Source: Phyto melanocephala
Lineage: Eukaryota > Arthropoda > Insecta > Diptera > Rhinophoridae
Length of the DNA: 64,000 bases
Assembly: GCA_941918925.1 (NCBI GenBank)
Contig: OW799234.1
Coordinates: 46,530,412-46,594,411, forward strand
Direction of reading: 5' to 3'
In this document: positions 11,985 to 23,279 of the stretch, in pieces
Layout: every line of letters begins with the position of its first letter
Position numbering within the stretch: position 1 is the stretch's first letter
The notes under the pieces: generated by a model
The model's database searches: none
The model's input: only the letters and a program-made list of their open reading frames with translations
Told to the model about the DNA's origin: nothing
Translations under genes and position numbers: made by a program

Positions 11985-12105
11985 TTAACTCAGCTAATGA
12001 ATAATTCTATCTATCTTTATCTAGGGTCTCAAATGAATATTGTAGAAATTACAAACGGAGTGCCAAATTTATATATACCCTTTTGCGCTCTTGCGTGATA
12101 TATAT
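11985..12105 (+). repeat. Decayed end of a DINE-like element
   Basis: The order GGGTCTCAAATGAATATTG, TAGAAATTACAAACGGAGTG and CCAAATTTATATATACCCTT parallels the end of the intact copy at 32616-33372 (GGGGTCGGAAATGAAAATTG, TAGAAATTTCACACGGAATG, CAAACCTATATATACCC). The rest of the element was not found. Confidence 0.55.
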
Positions 12106-12269
12106 TTTAATATTTTTTTATGTAAAGATTAAAATTAAAATTTTAGTTTTAAAATAATTAGTTGTTGGGTTAACTATATTTTTAAAAACAAAATTCTCAT
12201 GAAAAATTTGTTTTTAAAATCTATTTTGAATTTGAAAAGGGAAAGGGGTTCAATTTAAAAAGGGAAATT

Positions 12270-13040
12270 TATTCACATCCTGTAGATCAAGCTGGTACAC
12301 AACCTTCACAGTAACTGATTTACGGGTAGCCAATCAGTTATCAAGATCCTACTGAACGAAAAAGTTGAATCTCGGAATGTCCTGCAATTCAAGAGTGAAA
12401 AAAAGTGGCATGCGAATTATGAACATCAAGAGATAATATGGATACCAGGCCATGATTGCATAATCGAAACTGAAGAAACATTATCCGAAATCATTTTCGA
12501 AAGCCATCACCTTGGAAAATGCAAAACCCTTTCAGAAGTTCAAAAATGAATTTAAAGTCAGAACTTTGTCAGAAAGTGGAATACTGCTGACGGTAAAATT
12601 ACGAACACACTATATGGTTACCCTAACCTTTAGAAATTGAAGGAGATTTTGAAACTTTGTAAACCAACACTTTGGAGATTAACTGGTGTAATTAAAGGTC
12701 ACACGGAGTTGAGAATTTACTTAGCTCGAATGAGACTGTAGGATGCAACGACATGTAGAGTATGCAAAGAAGAGGATGGGATCTTGCAAAATTACTTTAT
12801 TGTTGTCCTGCTTTTCGGTGTATTAGATGCGAAAACTTTAACTTGGACCCTATGTCAAGCTTGGAATACCTAAGAAATTTGAATTGGATATCCCAAAGGA
12901 AGTACACTAAAGTGACTGGGTTCTTGATTTAATTAAGATATTAACAGAAATGGGATAATGGTTCTTTTAGAGGAATTACGTACCTTTAGAGTGAAAATCT
13001 TGCGAATTAGGCATACGTCTATACCTGTCATGGATTTTGA
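12270..13040 (+). pseudogene. Remnant of a LINE ORF2 C-terminus (RNase H and zinc-knuckle region)
   Basis: Translated fragments in shifting frames resemble the end of an RNase H-bearing LINE polyprotein. Near 12430 there is IWIPGH, the usual RNase H block (WVPGH), followed by a decayed helper segment. Near 12650-12760 comes PTLWRLTGVIKGHTELRIYL, then CRVCKEEDG, which is the first half of a C-terminal zinc knuckle. Several stops and frameshifts interrupt it. Clade is uncertain among I, LOA and Jockey-group elements. No EN or RT domain was found nearby. Confidence 0.5.
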
Positions 13041-15199
13041 CTTTTAATGCCCCTCAATCTACTCTAACTGATTTACGACTTGAACTGTTCTTAGGTATCT
13101 TTCTTGAAATTATTCGCCCGTCAAATGATTGTTGACTGTTACATTTTGTCAATCGTTTGTTTCTTACATATGTCAGGAAAAATGGCAACTTTAATTCATA
13201 AACTTTACGTTAAATATTAAAAGTTAGATGAGCTTCCCTTTAGCTTATCAGTCACTTTTAGATTAAACTGAGCTTTTGATAACATCCAATTTTCGCTATT
13301 GATATGTTCAAATAATGGGCTTTAAAATAAGAAAAAATTTTGTATAGAAGATGTCATTTCTCAATATAAAACGTTTTAAAGTACGTAAGTACTTTCTTAC
13401 ACCTTTCAAATTAAAACGTTCTTTAATGAAATTACATTACTAAAAAAGCGATGGGTATTGCCCAATTTAAGCATTAATAGTTCCTAAAACGTTATTATGT
13501 ACAAGTTGAGAAATTTGAGAAGCACAACAAAAAGACCTTCTCTACATAACGCCGACGTCAATCAAATTTGACTTTCAATTTCTTCACTTACAGCTTCCGT
13601 AATTGCTATTAAAGTAACAACAATGAAAAGGATTTTCTCAACACTTTATTGCTGTTGTTCGTTGCCTTCTTTGTGATAAACTCTCTCAAAGATGAAGGTA
13701 AATATGTAAATAAAAAAAGGAGAAAAAGAAAAAAAAGAAAGAAATAGTGGAAAACATTAAGATAAGTGTGCAAAAAACGCCATTATTGTGGTTATTGTTT
13801 GCGGGCAGCATGGTGATGCTGCTTATCTTTTGATTTCATCTTTAATCTAGACAACATGACGTTAAATTTAACAGTTTTGTTTTTTCTACAGCAGCAGCCA
13901 AAAGGAACAGTATTTATGCCATCAAATATGCAGCACTCAACAACAACAAAAATTGTATTTTTATGCTGATGTAAAGATGACCAAACAATATTTTCAATTT
14001 TGTGATCGCAACATTATAAAAATTATTAAAAAAAAGGCAAAAAGAAGACAGTTCATAAAGCGCTGGTGATTCAAAAGAAGCCGACATTTGAATTGTCAAT
14101 GAATAAGCAAATTATGTTTAAAAGATGTTGTTGCTTCTACACCAACAATAGCAACCATATATGTATGTACCTACAAAGTATGTAATGTATGTTAATACAA
14201 ATTTGTTTTTATATTGAGATGCTACTTTTTTATTTTAAATATTTTCAAAAGGTGACTTTGATGTTGAAGTTGATTCAATACGGTTCTCATAGTTGATTGT
14301 TTAGATTGTCTGTTATCAATGCTCAACACACAGGTGCGTCAACAGTTGCCACCCTCTCTTTCGTTATCCGCCCTAAAATTACTTTTTGTAAAAGTTGGTA
14401 GCTGATCATTTTATAGAATGTGCCATAGGAGAAAAATCGATGCCTTTTGTTAACAAAGTTTTTATTTTTTCTTCACCAGTCTTTAATGGATTATTCTTTT
14501 CAATCACTTTTTTTATTATGAAATGATTGAAAAACTAATTGAATAAACGATGGAATAAATAAACTGAAATAATTGAATAAATGTGGAGTTTAAACAATTA
14601 GTGTAAATAAAAGCGTTATAATGTCTCGAAAGAACTTTTCGAAAAATATCTTTTAATGTCGAAATTCTAAAACAATAACTGTATTCACAAGGTGTCCTAA
14701 CATGTCATATTGTCATAATGTTCTAGGTTTTCAAGAAAAATTGTTCCAAAATAATACTACTGTGTTTGGTATGCTTATTGTGCTGTCATTACTATTTAGA
14801 TTCCTGTCGCGATCGGCTTAAAATCTGCTAAGCCGAGGTGTCTGTAATATTTGTAAGCCGCCTACTCCGATATCCGTTAATAAGATCTGTTATCGAAAGT
14901 TTAGCAAAATCGGCGATTAAAATTTGATATATCGCACTTAGTTTTGAGGGGTCGATCACAAAAGTCATATTTTTTATGTTATTATTTTAGAACATTCGAA
15001 CTTTGGACTTAAAAGAAATTTTCGAAAAACTATTATTTAAATTTAAAATTAATTTAAATTTTTAAAAATTATTATTTTTTCTAGTTGTAAATTATTTAAA
15101 TGAATTCTATATTTTTAGATTAAATTTTTGCAGTATTTTTACCAATTTTTATTTTGTTTTCAGATTTTTCTTTAATATTTTTCTTGCAAGTATTTAGTG
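13041..15199. other. AT-rich DNA, no gene recognised
   Basis: No coding or repeat signature was recognised. Purine-rich runs lie near 13710-13750 and short ATGT tracts near 14160. Confidence 0.45.
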
Positions 15200-15365
15200 T
15201 AGTAATCGCCAGCATTTCCTGTAGACTGAAGCCTCCTCAGCATTTACACTTCGTGTGTGCTTAATGCTTTCACACATTAAGTCATTTCGTCGTCAATTGT
15301 CAATTTCGCTTGGCAGTGTTGGACATTCAAACACCACACGCGCTGCTGTTTCAACTCCTGCATTC
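15200..15365 (-). pseudogene. Tiny LINE scrap (C-terminal zinc-knuckle region)
   Basis: On the minus strand a frame reads GVETAARVVFECPTL and then runs into a stop. This resembles the AEHVxFxCPRF end of the zinc knuckle in R1- or Jockey-type ORF2 proteins. The paired upstream cysteines are not visible, so the call is weak. Confidence 0.3.
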
Positions 15366-16736
15366 ATTATAAATATTTGTATTTTATTATAATATATGTA
15401 TATAAAATTATGATTCGTTTCTAATATAAAAAAAGAACTTTAGTGTTATAGCAAATGTGTTTTAAGTCAACATTTCTTGTAGTCGAACACATTAAAGGAC
15501 TATTCACCATTAACAATTTCCTTATATCTAGGTGGAGGAAGCAACCAATTATTTTTGGAAACAATGTAACGCTGCTTATGGTCGTAATTTTTCTCATTAT
15601 TAGGTATTCAACGTATTGTGATTAAAAATATCTTTATTTTAAATGATCAATCGTTGGAGGGTTATCAGCATAGAGCACTGATTCGATTTGTCAAATCACA
15701 CAAACGAAGTGGACAATTTACAGGCCTATTTCTTGAACTAATAAATTACCAACTACTTTAATTGATTTTTACCAAAATATATTTTCGTGTTTGAAATAAA
15801 AGTAGTTTTTTTTTTAACAAAAATTCTTTCTTAGCACTAGCTTGCAACAACTTTTGTAAAAAATTTTCACAATTATTTTAATCAATAAAATAATATTTTT
15901 TTTAAACTTTAAATTTACTGAACTTTTTTCAACAACTCTTAATTAACACTCTTTTAATTTAAAATTTTGGCTCTGCATAATGTAGAAATAAAATGTTACA
16001 AATGTTTCTTTTTGAAGTAGAGTAATTAATCGGCTTTTTCAATTATTATTGTTAATATCGATATTACTTAGTATCAAATAGATTTGTAAACAATTGATTA
16101 AGATGTTTTTATATAAAACTATATTAATTAGCAACATCTGTCAACGATAATTAATCAATAAAGAAAAAACCCTTTCAATACACAATATAAATGTATTCAC
16201 TACACACACATATATGTACACTGACTTAATATTATGTATTAAAAGCAAAAAAAAAAAGTGAAAAATAAACGAAAACTAATAAAACCCTGCAGATAACCCA
16301 TTGAGGTAGTTTCAAAACTACTTTTTGTTACTATTCGATAGAGCACCTACACGACAATTATGGACGTTTAACTACAAACTCATGTTGTAGGTAGTCCATT
16401 TAGTTAAAACGGACCACGTAGACCAATATTAACTGCAGAAAATATATAAGTAACATATAAATTTATCATAAAAATGACAAATTTAACACAAACACATAAG
16501 AGTAATAATTCATATGTATACACATACACACTTAATTAAGTAAGTACATATAAAACAACACAACTATACGTAAATTCAAAATGAAAAAAATAAACGGTCT
16601 ATAGGCACGAATTTTCGGTTAATAAATAAATTTATGAACACAAGAGAAGAGCTAGTTTGCATTTTTTTTAATTACAAATTAATTGTCACCTTTTAACAAA
16701 ACATTTGTTGTGGTATTTATGTACGTACTAAGTAAA
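15366..16736. other. AT-rich DNA, no gene recognised
   Basis: No gene or repeat was recognised apart from simple A/T runs. Confidence 0.45.
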
Positions 16737-16868
16737 AAACAAGTAAGAGTGCTATATTCGGCCGTGCCGAATCTTATATACCCTTTGTACTACCATTCAT
16801 CTCATATGAAATACGTACAAACATATATAAAAACATCCCATTGTTAAATGATAAATTGAGTTTATGTA

Positions 16869-17805
16869 AAGCGTGATTTTTAAGAGCGATAGGAACGTTA
16901 AAAAAAAACATAAAATTCAGAAAAATGCATGAAATCTTTATTTGAATCGATAGTACGGTCCATATAATTTAATGTTTGAAGATTATTTCATGCAAATGTT
17001 GACCGTGACTGCGCCTCAAATAGTCCATCCGCATAGTCCAATTTTGGAATACTCTTTCCAACATTTTGGCCGGTATCTCATGAATAAATGCTTCAATGTT
17101 GTCTTCCAATGCGTCAATTGAAGCGGGCATGTGTGTATAGACATAAGCTTTAACATAGCCCCACAAAAAATAGTCTAAAGGCATTAAATCGCACGATCTA
17201 GGCGGCCAATTGACCGGTCCCGAACGTGAAATAAAATGTTCACCGAAGTCGCCTCTCAATAAGTCCATTGCTAAGCGTGCTGTGTGGCATGTGGAACCGT
17301 CTTGTTTGAACCACATGTCACGCAAGTCAAGCTCTTGCATTTTGGGCAAAAAAAAGTTGGATATCATTTTACGGTAGCGCTCACCATTCACAGTTACGTT
17401 ACGATTTGAATCATCTTTGAAGAAGTACGGTCCAATGATGCCACCAGCCCATGAACCGCACCAAACTGTGACTTCTTCTGGATACATTGGTAGCTCTTGC
17501 AATGCTTCTGGCTGATCTTCACTCCAAAATAGACAATTCTGCTTATTAACGTACCCATTGAGACAAAAATGAGCTTCGTCACTGAACACGATTTTTCGAT
17601 AAGAAGCGCGCGATGAACATTCTTAACAGAGCACGTATTTTGATAATAAAATTCAATAATTTGCAAGCGTTGTTCGTCTGTAAGACGATGCATGGTTAAA
17701 TTATAGACCAAATTGAAGATGTTTGACAGTGAAACAAAACACGAAACCTGTGTCAGCTGTTTAAACCAGTGTTGCCAAAAGGATAATAGCTAAAAAATCA
17801 CCCTT
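16869..17805 (-). mobile_element. Mariner of the DD41D type, internally deleted
   Basis: The outer ends are inverted repeats, AAGCGTGATTTTTAAGAGC and, read from the other side, AAGGGTGATTTTTTAGC, each next to TA (16867-16868 and 17806-17807). The 937-bp element carries one damaged transposase gene on the minus strand. It lies in a DINE-like element. Confidence 0.8.
16969..17693 (-). pseudogene. DD41D mariner transposase, deletion derivative
   Basis: A mariner transposase cuts and rejoins its element at TA. The N-terminus is present from MHRLTDEQRLQIIEFYYQN (helix-turn-helix region). After NVHRA the sequence jumps into KIVFSDEAHF in another frame, so roughly 130 residues (rest of the DNA-binding domain and linker) are missing. 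The catalytic part is otherwise open: SDEAHF has the first Asp, MWFKQDGSTCHTA the second, and PPRSCDLMPLDYFLWG the third. Counting from the Asp of QDG to the Asp of LDY gives 41 intervening residues, not the 34 of classic mariner; DD41D is the spacing reported for the rosa/Visitor lineage in flies. It cannot make a complete enzyme. Confidence 0.85.
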
Positions 17806-18317
17806 TAGTATGTATGTTTTAAAAAAAAAGTTAAAAAAACAAAATAAGAAATAAATAAAAAATATTAATAAAAATAAAAATATATAAAAAAATGTTTTTT
17901 GGCTCACCTGGGATTCGATGCCACGTTTACTCTGACCAGTATACCACGTTTGTATGTGTGTTAGTATGTGTTGTATGTTGTTGTTGTTTTCATATCTCAA
18001 TTGTTTATATACAGATTTTTCTGATTTTCAATACGGGTCTGCTTCCAAATATTTCTGATATTTCAATATCTTACGCGGGTGCAGGCAACGTCGGGGGTCT
18101 TCAAAAAGTTGATTTCAACATACACACGGACAGACGGACATATGGACCGACAAGGCTTAATCGACTCTCCTATTCATAAGCTTTCAGAAAATATATACTT
18201 TATGGGGTCGGAAACGAAAATTGTAGAAATTTTACACGGAATGACAAACCAATATACATATATACACTTTTTCACTTTTGTGTGAAAGCTGTAATATAAA
18301 TCCTACTGATATAATAA

Positions 18318-18614
18318 TCCTACTAATATATTAAATGTGAATGTTTGTATGTTTGGATGTTTGGATACTTGTTACTCAAACACGCAAAAACGGCTGAACG
18401 GAACCAAATGAAATTCCGCACATAGATAGATAACAACCTGGATTAACACATAGGCTGCTTTTTATCGCGATAATAACGCGAAGTCGTTGGCAAACTCATC
18501 ATCACACATCCTAAACGGGTTGTTTGTGTTGTAGATATTTTTATTTTTGTTGGTAATACTAAGTCTACCTTTTATCCCGATAACTACGCAGACGAAGTCG
18601 CGGGCACAAGCTAG
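18318..18614 (+). mobile_element. Small non-autonomous Helitron
   Basis: The 5' end is TCCTACTAATATATTAAATG after an A, and the 3' end is GAAGTCGCGGGCACAAGCTAG before a T. This fits the Helitron rule of TC...CTRR ends inserted between A and T, with a GC-rich stretch before the 3' end. The interior phrase GTTACTCAAACACGCAAAAA is typical of a family widespread in insects. No Rep/helicase gene is present. Confidence 0.7.
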
Positions 18615-19409
18615 TACTAAATAAATACAATAATACTTTTAAACTACACACACATGTTGTTTATTTACCACCTCTCTCAATTAAAAAATTTTGAATTATG
18701 ATACTAGTGACTCAACGGACTCTATTTCTATCCACATAAAATGTACTAGTAATGCAATTATTCTATAATCTAGATGAAAAATATTGTAAATTTATTAAAG
18801 TAAGAAGATGTCACCAAAATCTTATATATTAGTAGGCAGACGATTATTTAGTTCAGTATTGAGGTGTCAAGTTATTACTAAAAAATATAATAAAAACAAA
18901 ACAATGCATGTTGAATCAACATTTTGGATACAAACAGGGATGGTAATGTTTAAAATCGAAGAGTAAAATGGCACACAAATGGCTTATTTAGTACAATTAA
19001 GAAATCTCTCCAGTTCTAGTAATTTTATATGGCAACACGTCATTGTTGCTGATGTTGAAAAATAAATTGATACAAAGAATATTAGCGATTTCTGGGCAAC
19101 AGCTTATAAAGTAAAAAAATTAGGCAATTGAATTAATGTTTCCAGAACTTATGAAAATTGCAAAAGAAATAGTATAAGTTCTACATTCATCATCAAATGT
19201 GGCTAAAAATTCGTTTGTTGCCGCAATAGTGATCCTAGCATTATGTTCGGATAATAATTTTGTTTAAATTGCCTTGCAAAAATACGGATAATTTTCTACG
19301 AAATTTGTATAGATAAAAACAGTTTTAAGAATTTCTTTTAGGTTTAAATAGTTGCTCAAAAGCGCTATCAAACAAACCCATTTAAATTTATTTTTTTCAC
19401 TCAGTAGTA
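18615..19409. other. AT-rich DNA, no gene recognised
   Basis: No coding or repeat signature was recognised in this gap. Confidence 0.45.
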
Positions 19410-19611
19410 CATATTCTTTTTTTATTTTATTTATTTAATTTATTGTCTATAGATAATAATCCTTACAGACTAAAGTATGTAAAATAACAAAACAAAATTA
19501 AGGTTATATATAAAATAATATTCAATAATAATTCAACGATTTAAATATAAAATGATATTTCTTTTAACAATTTCTTTACTTTCATTAAGGCCAATAAGGT
19601 GATAATAACAC

Positions 19612-20293
19612 TGTGCATGAAATTGACACTTTTTTTTCGTGACAAGCTGGGCACCTAGCGTTTTAACATAATTCGGGTACGCTAAATCCAGTGGTGCCCT
19701 CGGTTTTTTAAGATTGGCTCTGGTTTTCGAGATATACCGTTATTTCGAAAATGGAGGAGGTTGCACCACATATGTTCGCGTAGCTCAAAAACGCTTTAGC
19801 TTATTCCAAAAACTTAAAAAACCGAAATTCCGCAATAAAATTTCCTTTAAGAAAAGTAAAACTTCTTTCTAATATCCGTAGTCGTTTTAGAAAAATAATT
19901 TTTTTTTTGAAAAAAAAATTAATTTTTTTATCAAAATTTCGAAATTTTTGTTCTTTAAAAATTCATAAAAAATTAAAAAATGCATCTAGGCTTCTAATTT
20001 TTTGCAAACATATAAAAAACAAAGCTGCTAACAAAACAAGCCATAAGTAATTAAAATCTGTTAGCAACTTTTGATTTTATTCACAAAAGTCGACAAATTT
20101 TAATTAATCTAAGAATTTCATAAAACGCAATATTTGTATGGGAGGCCCCCTAAGGGATGGTGATAAAGGGAAAGTATAATTTAAGAAAATGTTAAGAACA
20201 AAAAACAATGAAAGTCGGTCATACATTTTATCCCCCTAGGAGTGAATCCTAGGCCTTAGAAACAAATGATGGGAATGAAAAATAAAGTTGCGC
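19612..20293 (+). repeat. Left terminal inverted repeat of the CACTG element
   Basis: It begins CACTGTGCATGAAATTGACA. From GCACCTAGCGTTTTAACATA inward it matches the reverse complement of 22603-23279, through CTAAGGGATGGTGATAAAGG and CCCCTAGGAGTGAATCC, to GGGAATGAAAAATAAAGTTG. Confidence 0.85.
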
Positions 20294-20425
20294 ATGTGCA
20301 AAATAAGCTATTTGTGATTAAAGTCTGTCTACAACTTTTGATTTTTTCAGAAAAGATGAAATTTTTGAATTTTTTATATAACCAAACAAAAATTTCTTGT
20401 TGTTAAGTAGTTTTTATTTAGAAAT

Positions 20426-22124
20426 TTATTTTTCTTCCTCCTGCAGATTCCAACAAATATCCCCTAATAGCGAATCAAGTTGTTTGCCGCTATACCAGTG
20501 TTCGAGCCTGGCTGTTACTTGGTGAAATCTCTCGCCATGTTAATCAGACTCGGCTGGTGATTGTTCATTAAATTTTTCGGCATGGCAATGCAAAAAATGT
20601 ATTTTCAATGACATTCTAACGTTTAAGTTTTTAAATGCGGTTAGCATATTTTTGATTAAAATTCGCCAGTTTTCAGACCGATGATTTCCTAATACATTTT
20701 CTATTACTGATTTCACACAATTCCAGGCCAATAGCTCGATATCATTCAATGCAACCTCAAATTGATGGTCCTTCATAAGACGGCGAATGTCCGGTCCATT
20801 AAGAATTCCTGTAAAATAGAAACATTATGAAATGAAATATAAATCTAATTTAATAAAGTAGTTAGAGTTCATACCTTCTTTTACTTTCATGCCGCTTAAT
20901 CGTGGAAAAATTCGGTGCAATTCGGTAAAAGCAACACCATCTGGGCTCAATGCTTTTATAAAATTTTTTACAATACCCAGTTTGATGTGGAGTGGAGGAA
21001 GCAAAATCTTTTCCATGGGCACAATTGGTAATTCAATAACATTGTTTCTATGCAATCTGCTTTCCTCACGTAAAGCCCAATCCCGTATATTGTACTGGTT
21101 GCCATCGAAACGCGTATTCCATAAGCACATGAAGCACATATTTTTAGTATAACCCAATTGCATGCCTCTTAAAAGAGCTACCACTTTTAAATCTGCGCAT
21201 ATTTTTCACTTGTGGTCTTTATATTTAATTAAATGCATTATTTTTTTCATTGATGCGTATGTCTCTTTAGTATTTGTGCTAGATCCTATCGGAATAGGAT
21301 CTGTTAAATTAGTGACATGTAGCAAAACTGCTTTTAAGCTACTTTTGGAAGAATCAATGAATAAGCGCCAATCTCCAGGATTATATTCATTTTGCATTGT
21401 TAAAACCAATCCGCGGATGTCAGTACAATACGCAATAGAATTATTCTCAATAGATTTAAAAAAAGTCGTAAATCGTCTATGGCGATTGATAGCCCCGTAT
21501 GTTTGTACACCTGGTGCTAAAATATTAGCTCGTTTTAACTCTTTTGCCAAGAGAATGCTCTGTCTTTGAGATAATTTTAGACGCCGTACCATTATATCCA
21601 GACGATCTTGCGTGATTTCATTGTGACTGCAATGAACCGTGATGCATGACGGTTGATACATTGAAGTAGCTGGTCTATCCGCTTCAACAGAATGAATTAT
21701 TGAGGGAATATGTTCTGTTGGTATATGGCTACCCGGAACAGTAATTTCATCAGAATGTGGCAGCGGAAATCGAGCATATGCTGTTTCAGTATAAGACATA
21801 TAAATCATTTTTCTTCTGTTTATACCCGCTGTATAATTTATGCACGCATAACACTCATCTTTAACATGAACTATGGGATCTCTCCAAATCATTGGAACAC
21901 CAAATGGCATGGCATGGCATCTCCATTTTTCCCCGCTTATTTAAATGGTAAATGCAGTGTGTACATACTATTGATGGTGTCCAACTCTTACCATATATAA
22001 CCCTTAAAGAAAAATATGATTCATACAAGGTACTTGTTTCAGTAGTGATTTTACGGCGACTTGGTATATTTTTATATTTCCCACACACATAACAAAAGTA
22101 ATTAAACTTTTTACACGGCCCCAT
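20426..22124 (-). pseudogene. Candidate transposase gene of the CACTG element (one intron, three breaks)
   Basis: The likely start is MGPCKKFNYFCYVCGKYKN at 22124; an in-frame ATG 11 codons upstream is possible. CYVCGK and, later, CTHCI form paired Cys motifs like a zinc ribbon. After a frameshift the frame resumes MPFGVPMIWRDP and continues to DWRLFIDSSKSSLKAVLLH. Then CADLKVVALL, CFMCLWNTR, LLPPLHIKLGIVKNFIKAL and, past an intron, GILNGPDIRRL, LGNHRSENW, MSLKIHFLHCH and HGERFHQ. Breaks: a 5-bp triplication at 21905-21919, TGA for Trp just before KICADLK, and TAA for Glu before HGERFHQ. Full length would be about 540 residues. FIDSSK, CADLK and (E)HGER could supply a D-D-E triad; that is inference. 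I recall similar proteins as multicopy 'uncharacterized' arthropod genes, without a firm superfamily. Confidence 0.7.
20809..20874 (-). other. Spliceosomal intron (66 bp) in the CACTG-element gene
   Basis: On the minus strand the intron starts GTATGAACTCTAACTAC and ends ATTTTACAG. Removing it joins MKVKEG to ILNGPDIRRL in one frame, splitting a Gly codon after its first base. Without splicing the frame ends within the intron. Size, splice sites and a CTAAC branch-like element all fit a short fly intron. Confidence 0.75.
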
Positions 22125-22419
22125 CTGAGATATTTCAATATAACTGTTTAGATACAAGACTGTCAGAGGCTTTAAAATTCACTAATCACTTTCGCAAGCA
22201 CTTTCCATATGACAGTGAAGGGGTTGAGGAACTCTTATTTATACTGTAATTGTTTTAATCAAAGTACTAGTCGCATGTTTTGTAAAAAAAAAGCCAGGAC
22301 GAATAATATTTCTACCGTTTCCAGGTGTAGATTTTATTGCCAATAACTTGAAATCACAGGTAATTCAAAAATACTATGTTTTAATTTTTAATTCCAAGAA
22401 CCATGCCAAATACCGTTGC

Positions 22420-22520
22420 ACAATGCAAAATGAATGTAATCCTGGAGATTGGCGCTTATTCATTGATTCTTCCAAAAGTAGCTTAAAAGCAGTTTTGCTA
22501 CATGTCACTAATTTAAAATT
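22420..22520 (+). repeat. Inverted ~95-bp duplicate of the gene's FIDSSK segment
   Basis: The plus strand encodes GDWRLFIDSSKSSLKAVLLH with only a few base differences from the minus-strand gene at about 21310-21405. It lies between the gene's 5' end and the right inverted repeat, in opposite orientation. Nothing else of the gene accompanies it. Confidence 0.8.
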
Positions 22521-22602
22521 TTTTTATACGCGTAGAACCCTAGCCTTAAATTTTGCACCTGCAGCGCCTGAGATACCCCTAAACGGGCCAAATGTATGAC
22601 CA

Positions 22603-23279
22603 GCGCAACTTTATTTTTCATTCCCATCATTAGTTTCTAAGGCCTAGGATTCACTCCTAGGGGGATAAAATGTATGACCGACCTTCATTGTTTTTTGTTC
22701 TTAACATTTTCTTAAATTATACTTTCCCTTTATCACCATCCCTTAGGGGGGCTCCCATACAAATATTGCGTTTTATGAAATTCTTAAATTAATTAAAATT
22801 TGTCGACTTTTGTGAATAAAATCAAAAGTTGCTAACAGATTTTAATCATTTATAGCTTGTTTTGTTAGCAGCTTTGTTTTTTATATGTTTGCAAAAAATT
22901 AGAAGCCTAGCTGCATTTTTTAATTTTTTATGAATTTTTAAAGAACAAAAATTTCGAAATTTTGATAAAAAAATTAATTTTTTTTTCAAAAAAAAAATTA
23001 TTTTTCTAAAACGACTACGGATATTAGAAAGAAGTTTTACTTTTCTTAAAGGAAATTTTATTGCGGAATTTCGGTTTTTTAAGTTTTTGGAATAAGCTAA
23101 AGCGTTTTTGAGCTACGCGATTATATGTGGTGCAACCTCCTCCATTTTCGAAATAACGGTATATCTCGAAAACCAGAGCCAATCTTAAAAAACCGAGGGC
23201 ACCACTGGATTTAGCGTACCCGAATTATGTTAAAACGCTAGGTGTTCGGCTTGTCTGTTTTTTCAACTAGCACAGTGTA
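22603..23279 (-). repeat. Right terminal inverted repeat of the CACTG element
   Basis: This is the mirror of 19612-20293. Read from the tip it begins CACTGTGCTAGTTGAAAAAA and then joins the shared sequence at ACACCTAGCGTTTTAACATA. Outside it, TAA starts the resumed LINE sequence. Confidence 0.85.

Larger units (their letters stand above)
16737..18296 (+). mobile_element. DINE-like element, copy H1a (split by a mariner)
   Basis: It starts AACAAGTAAGAGTGCTATAT with the hairpin ATTCGGCCGTGCCGAAT and then ATATACCC. It ends with a GACAGACGGACA tract, CTTTATGGGGTCGGAAACG and a decayed AAAGCTGTAATATAA. The same order is seen at 27558-29183, 28069-28839 and 32616-33372. A DD41D mariner sits at TA inside it (16869-17805); the DINE sequence resumes on the far side with TTTTTTGGCTCACCTGGGAT. 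The comparison with Drosophila DINE-1/INE-1 rests on the GTCCGTCT tract, the GACCCCATAAAGTATATA phrase and the hairpin near one end. Confidence 0.7.
19612..23279 (-). mobile_element. Long-inverted-repeat DNA transposon with CACTG ends and a spliced gene
   Basis: Both ends begin CACTGTGC and share inverted repeats of about 680 bp (19612-20293 and 22603-23279), starting at the tips with some indels and becoming near-identical inward from ACCTAGCGTTTTAACATAAT. TAA stands outside both tips. Joining the LINE across it with one TAA gives an uninterrupted L3 frame (ENFNNYYHLIGLNE), so the 3-bp duplication is well supported. Inside is one minus-strand gene. A CACTG tip with a 3-bp duplication recalls CACTA/EnSpm; a TAA duplication recalls PIF/Harbinger; the protein did not let me choose. 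Confidence 0.8.
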
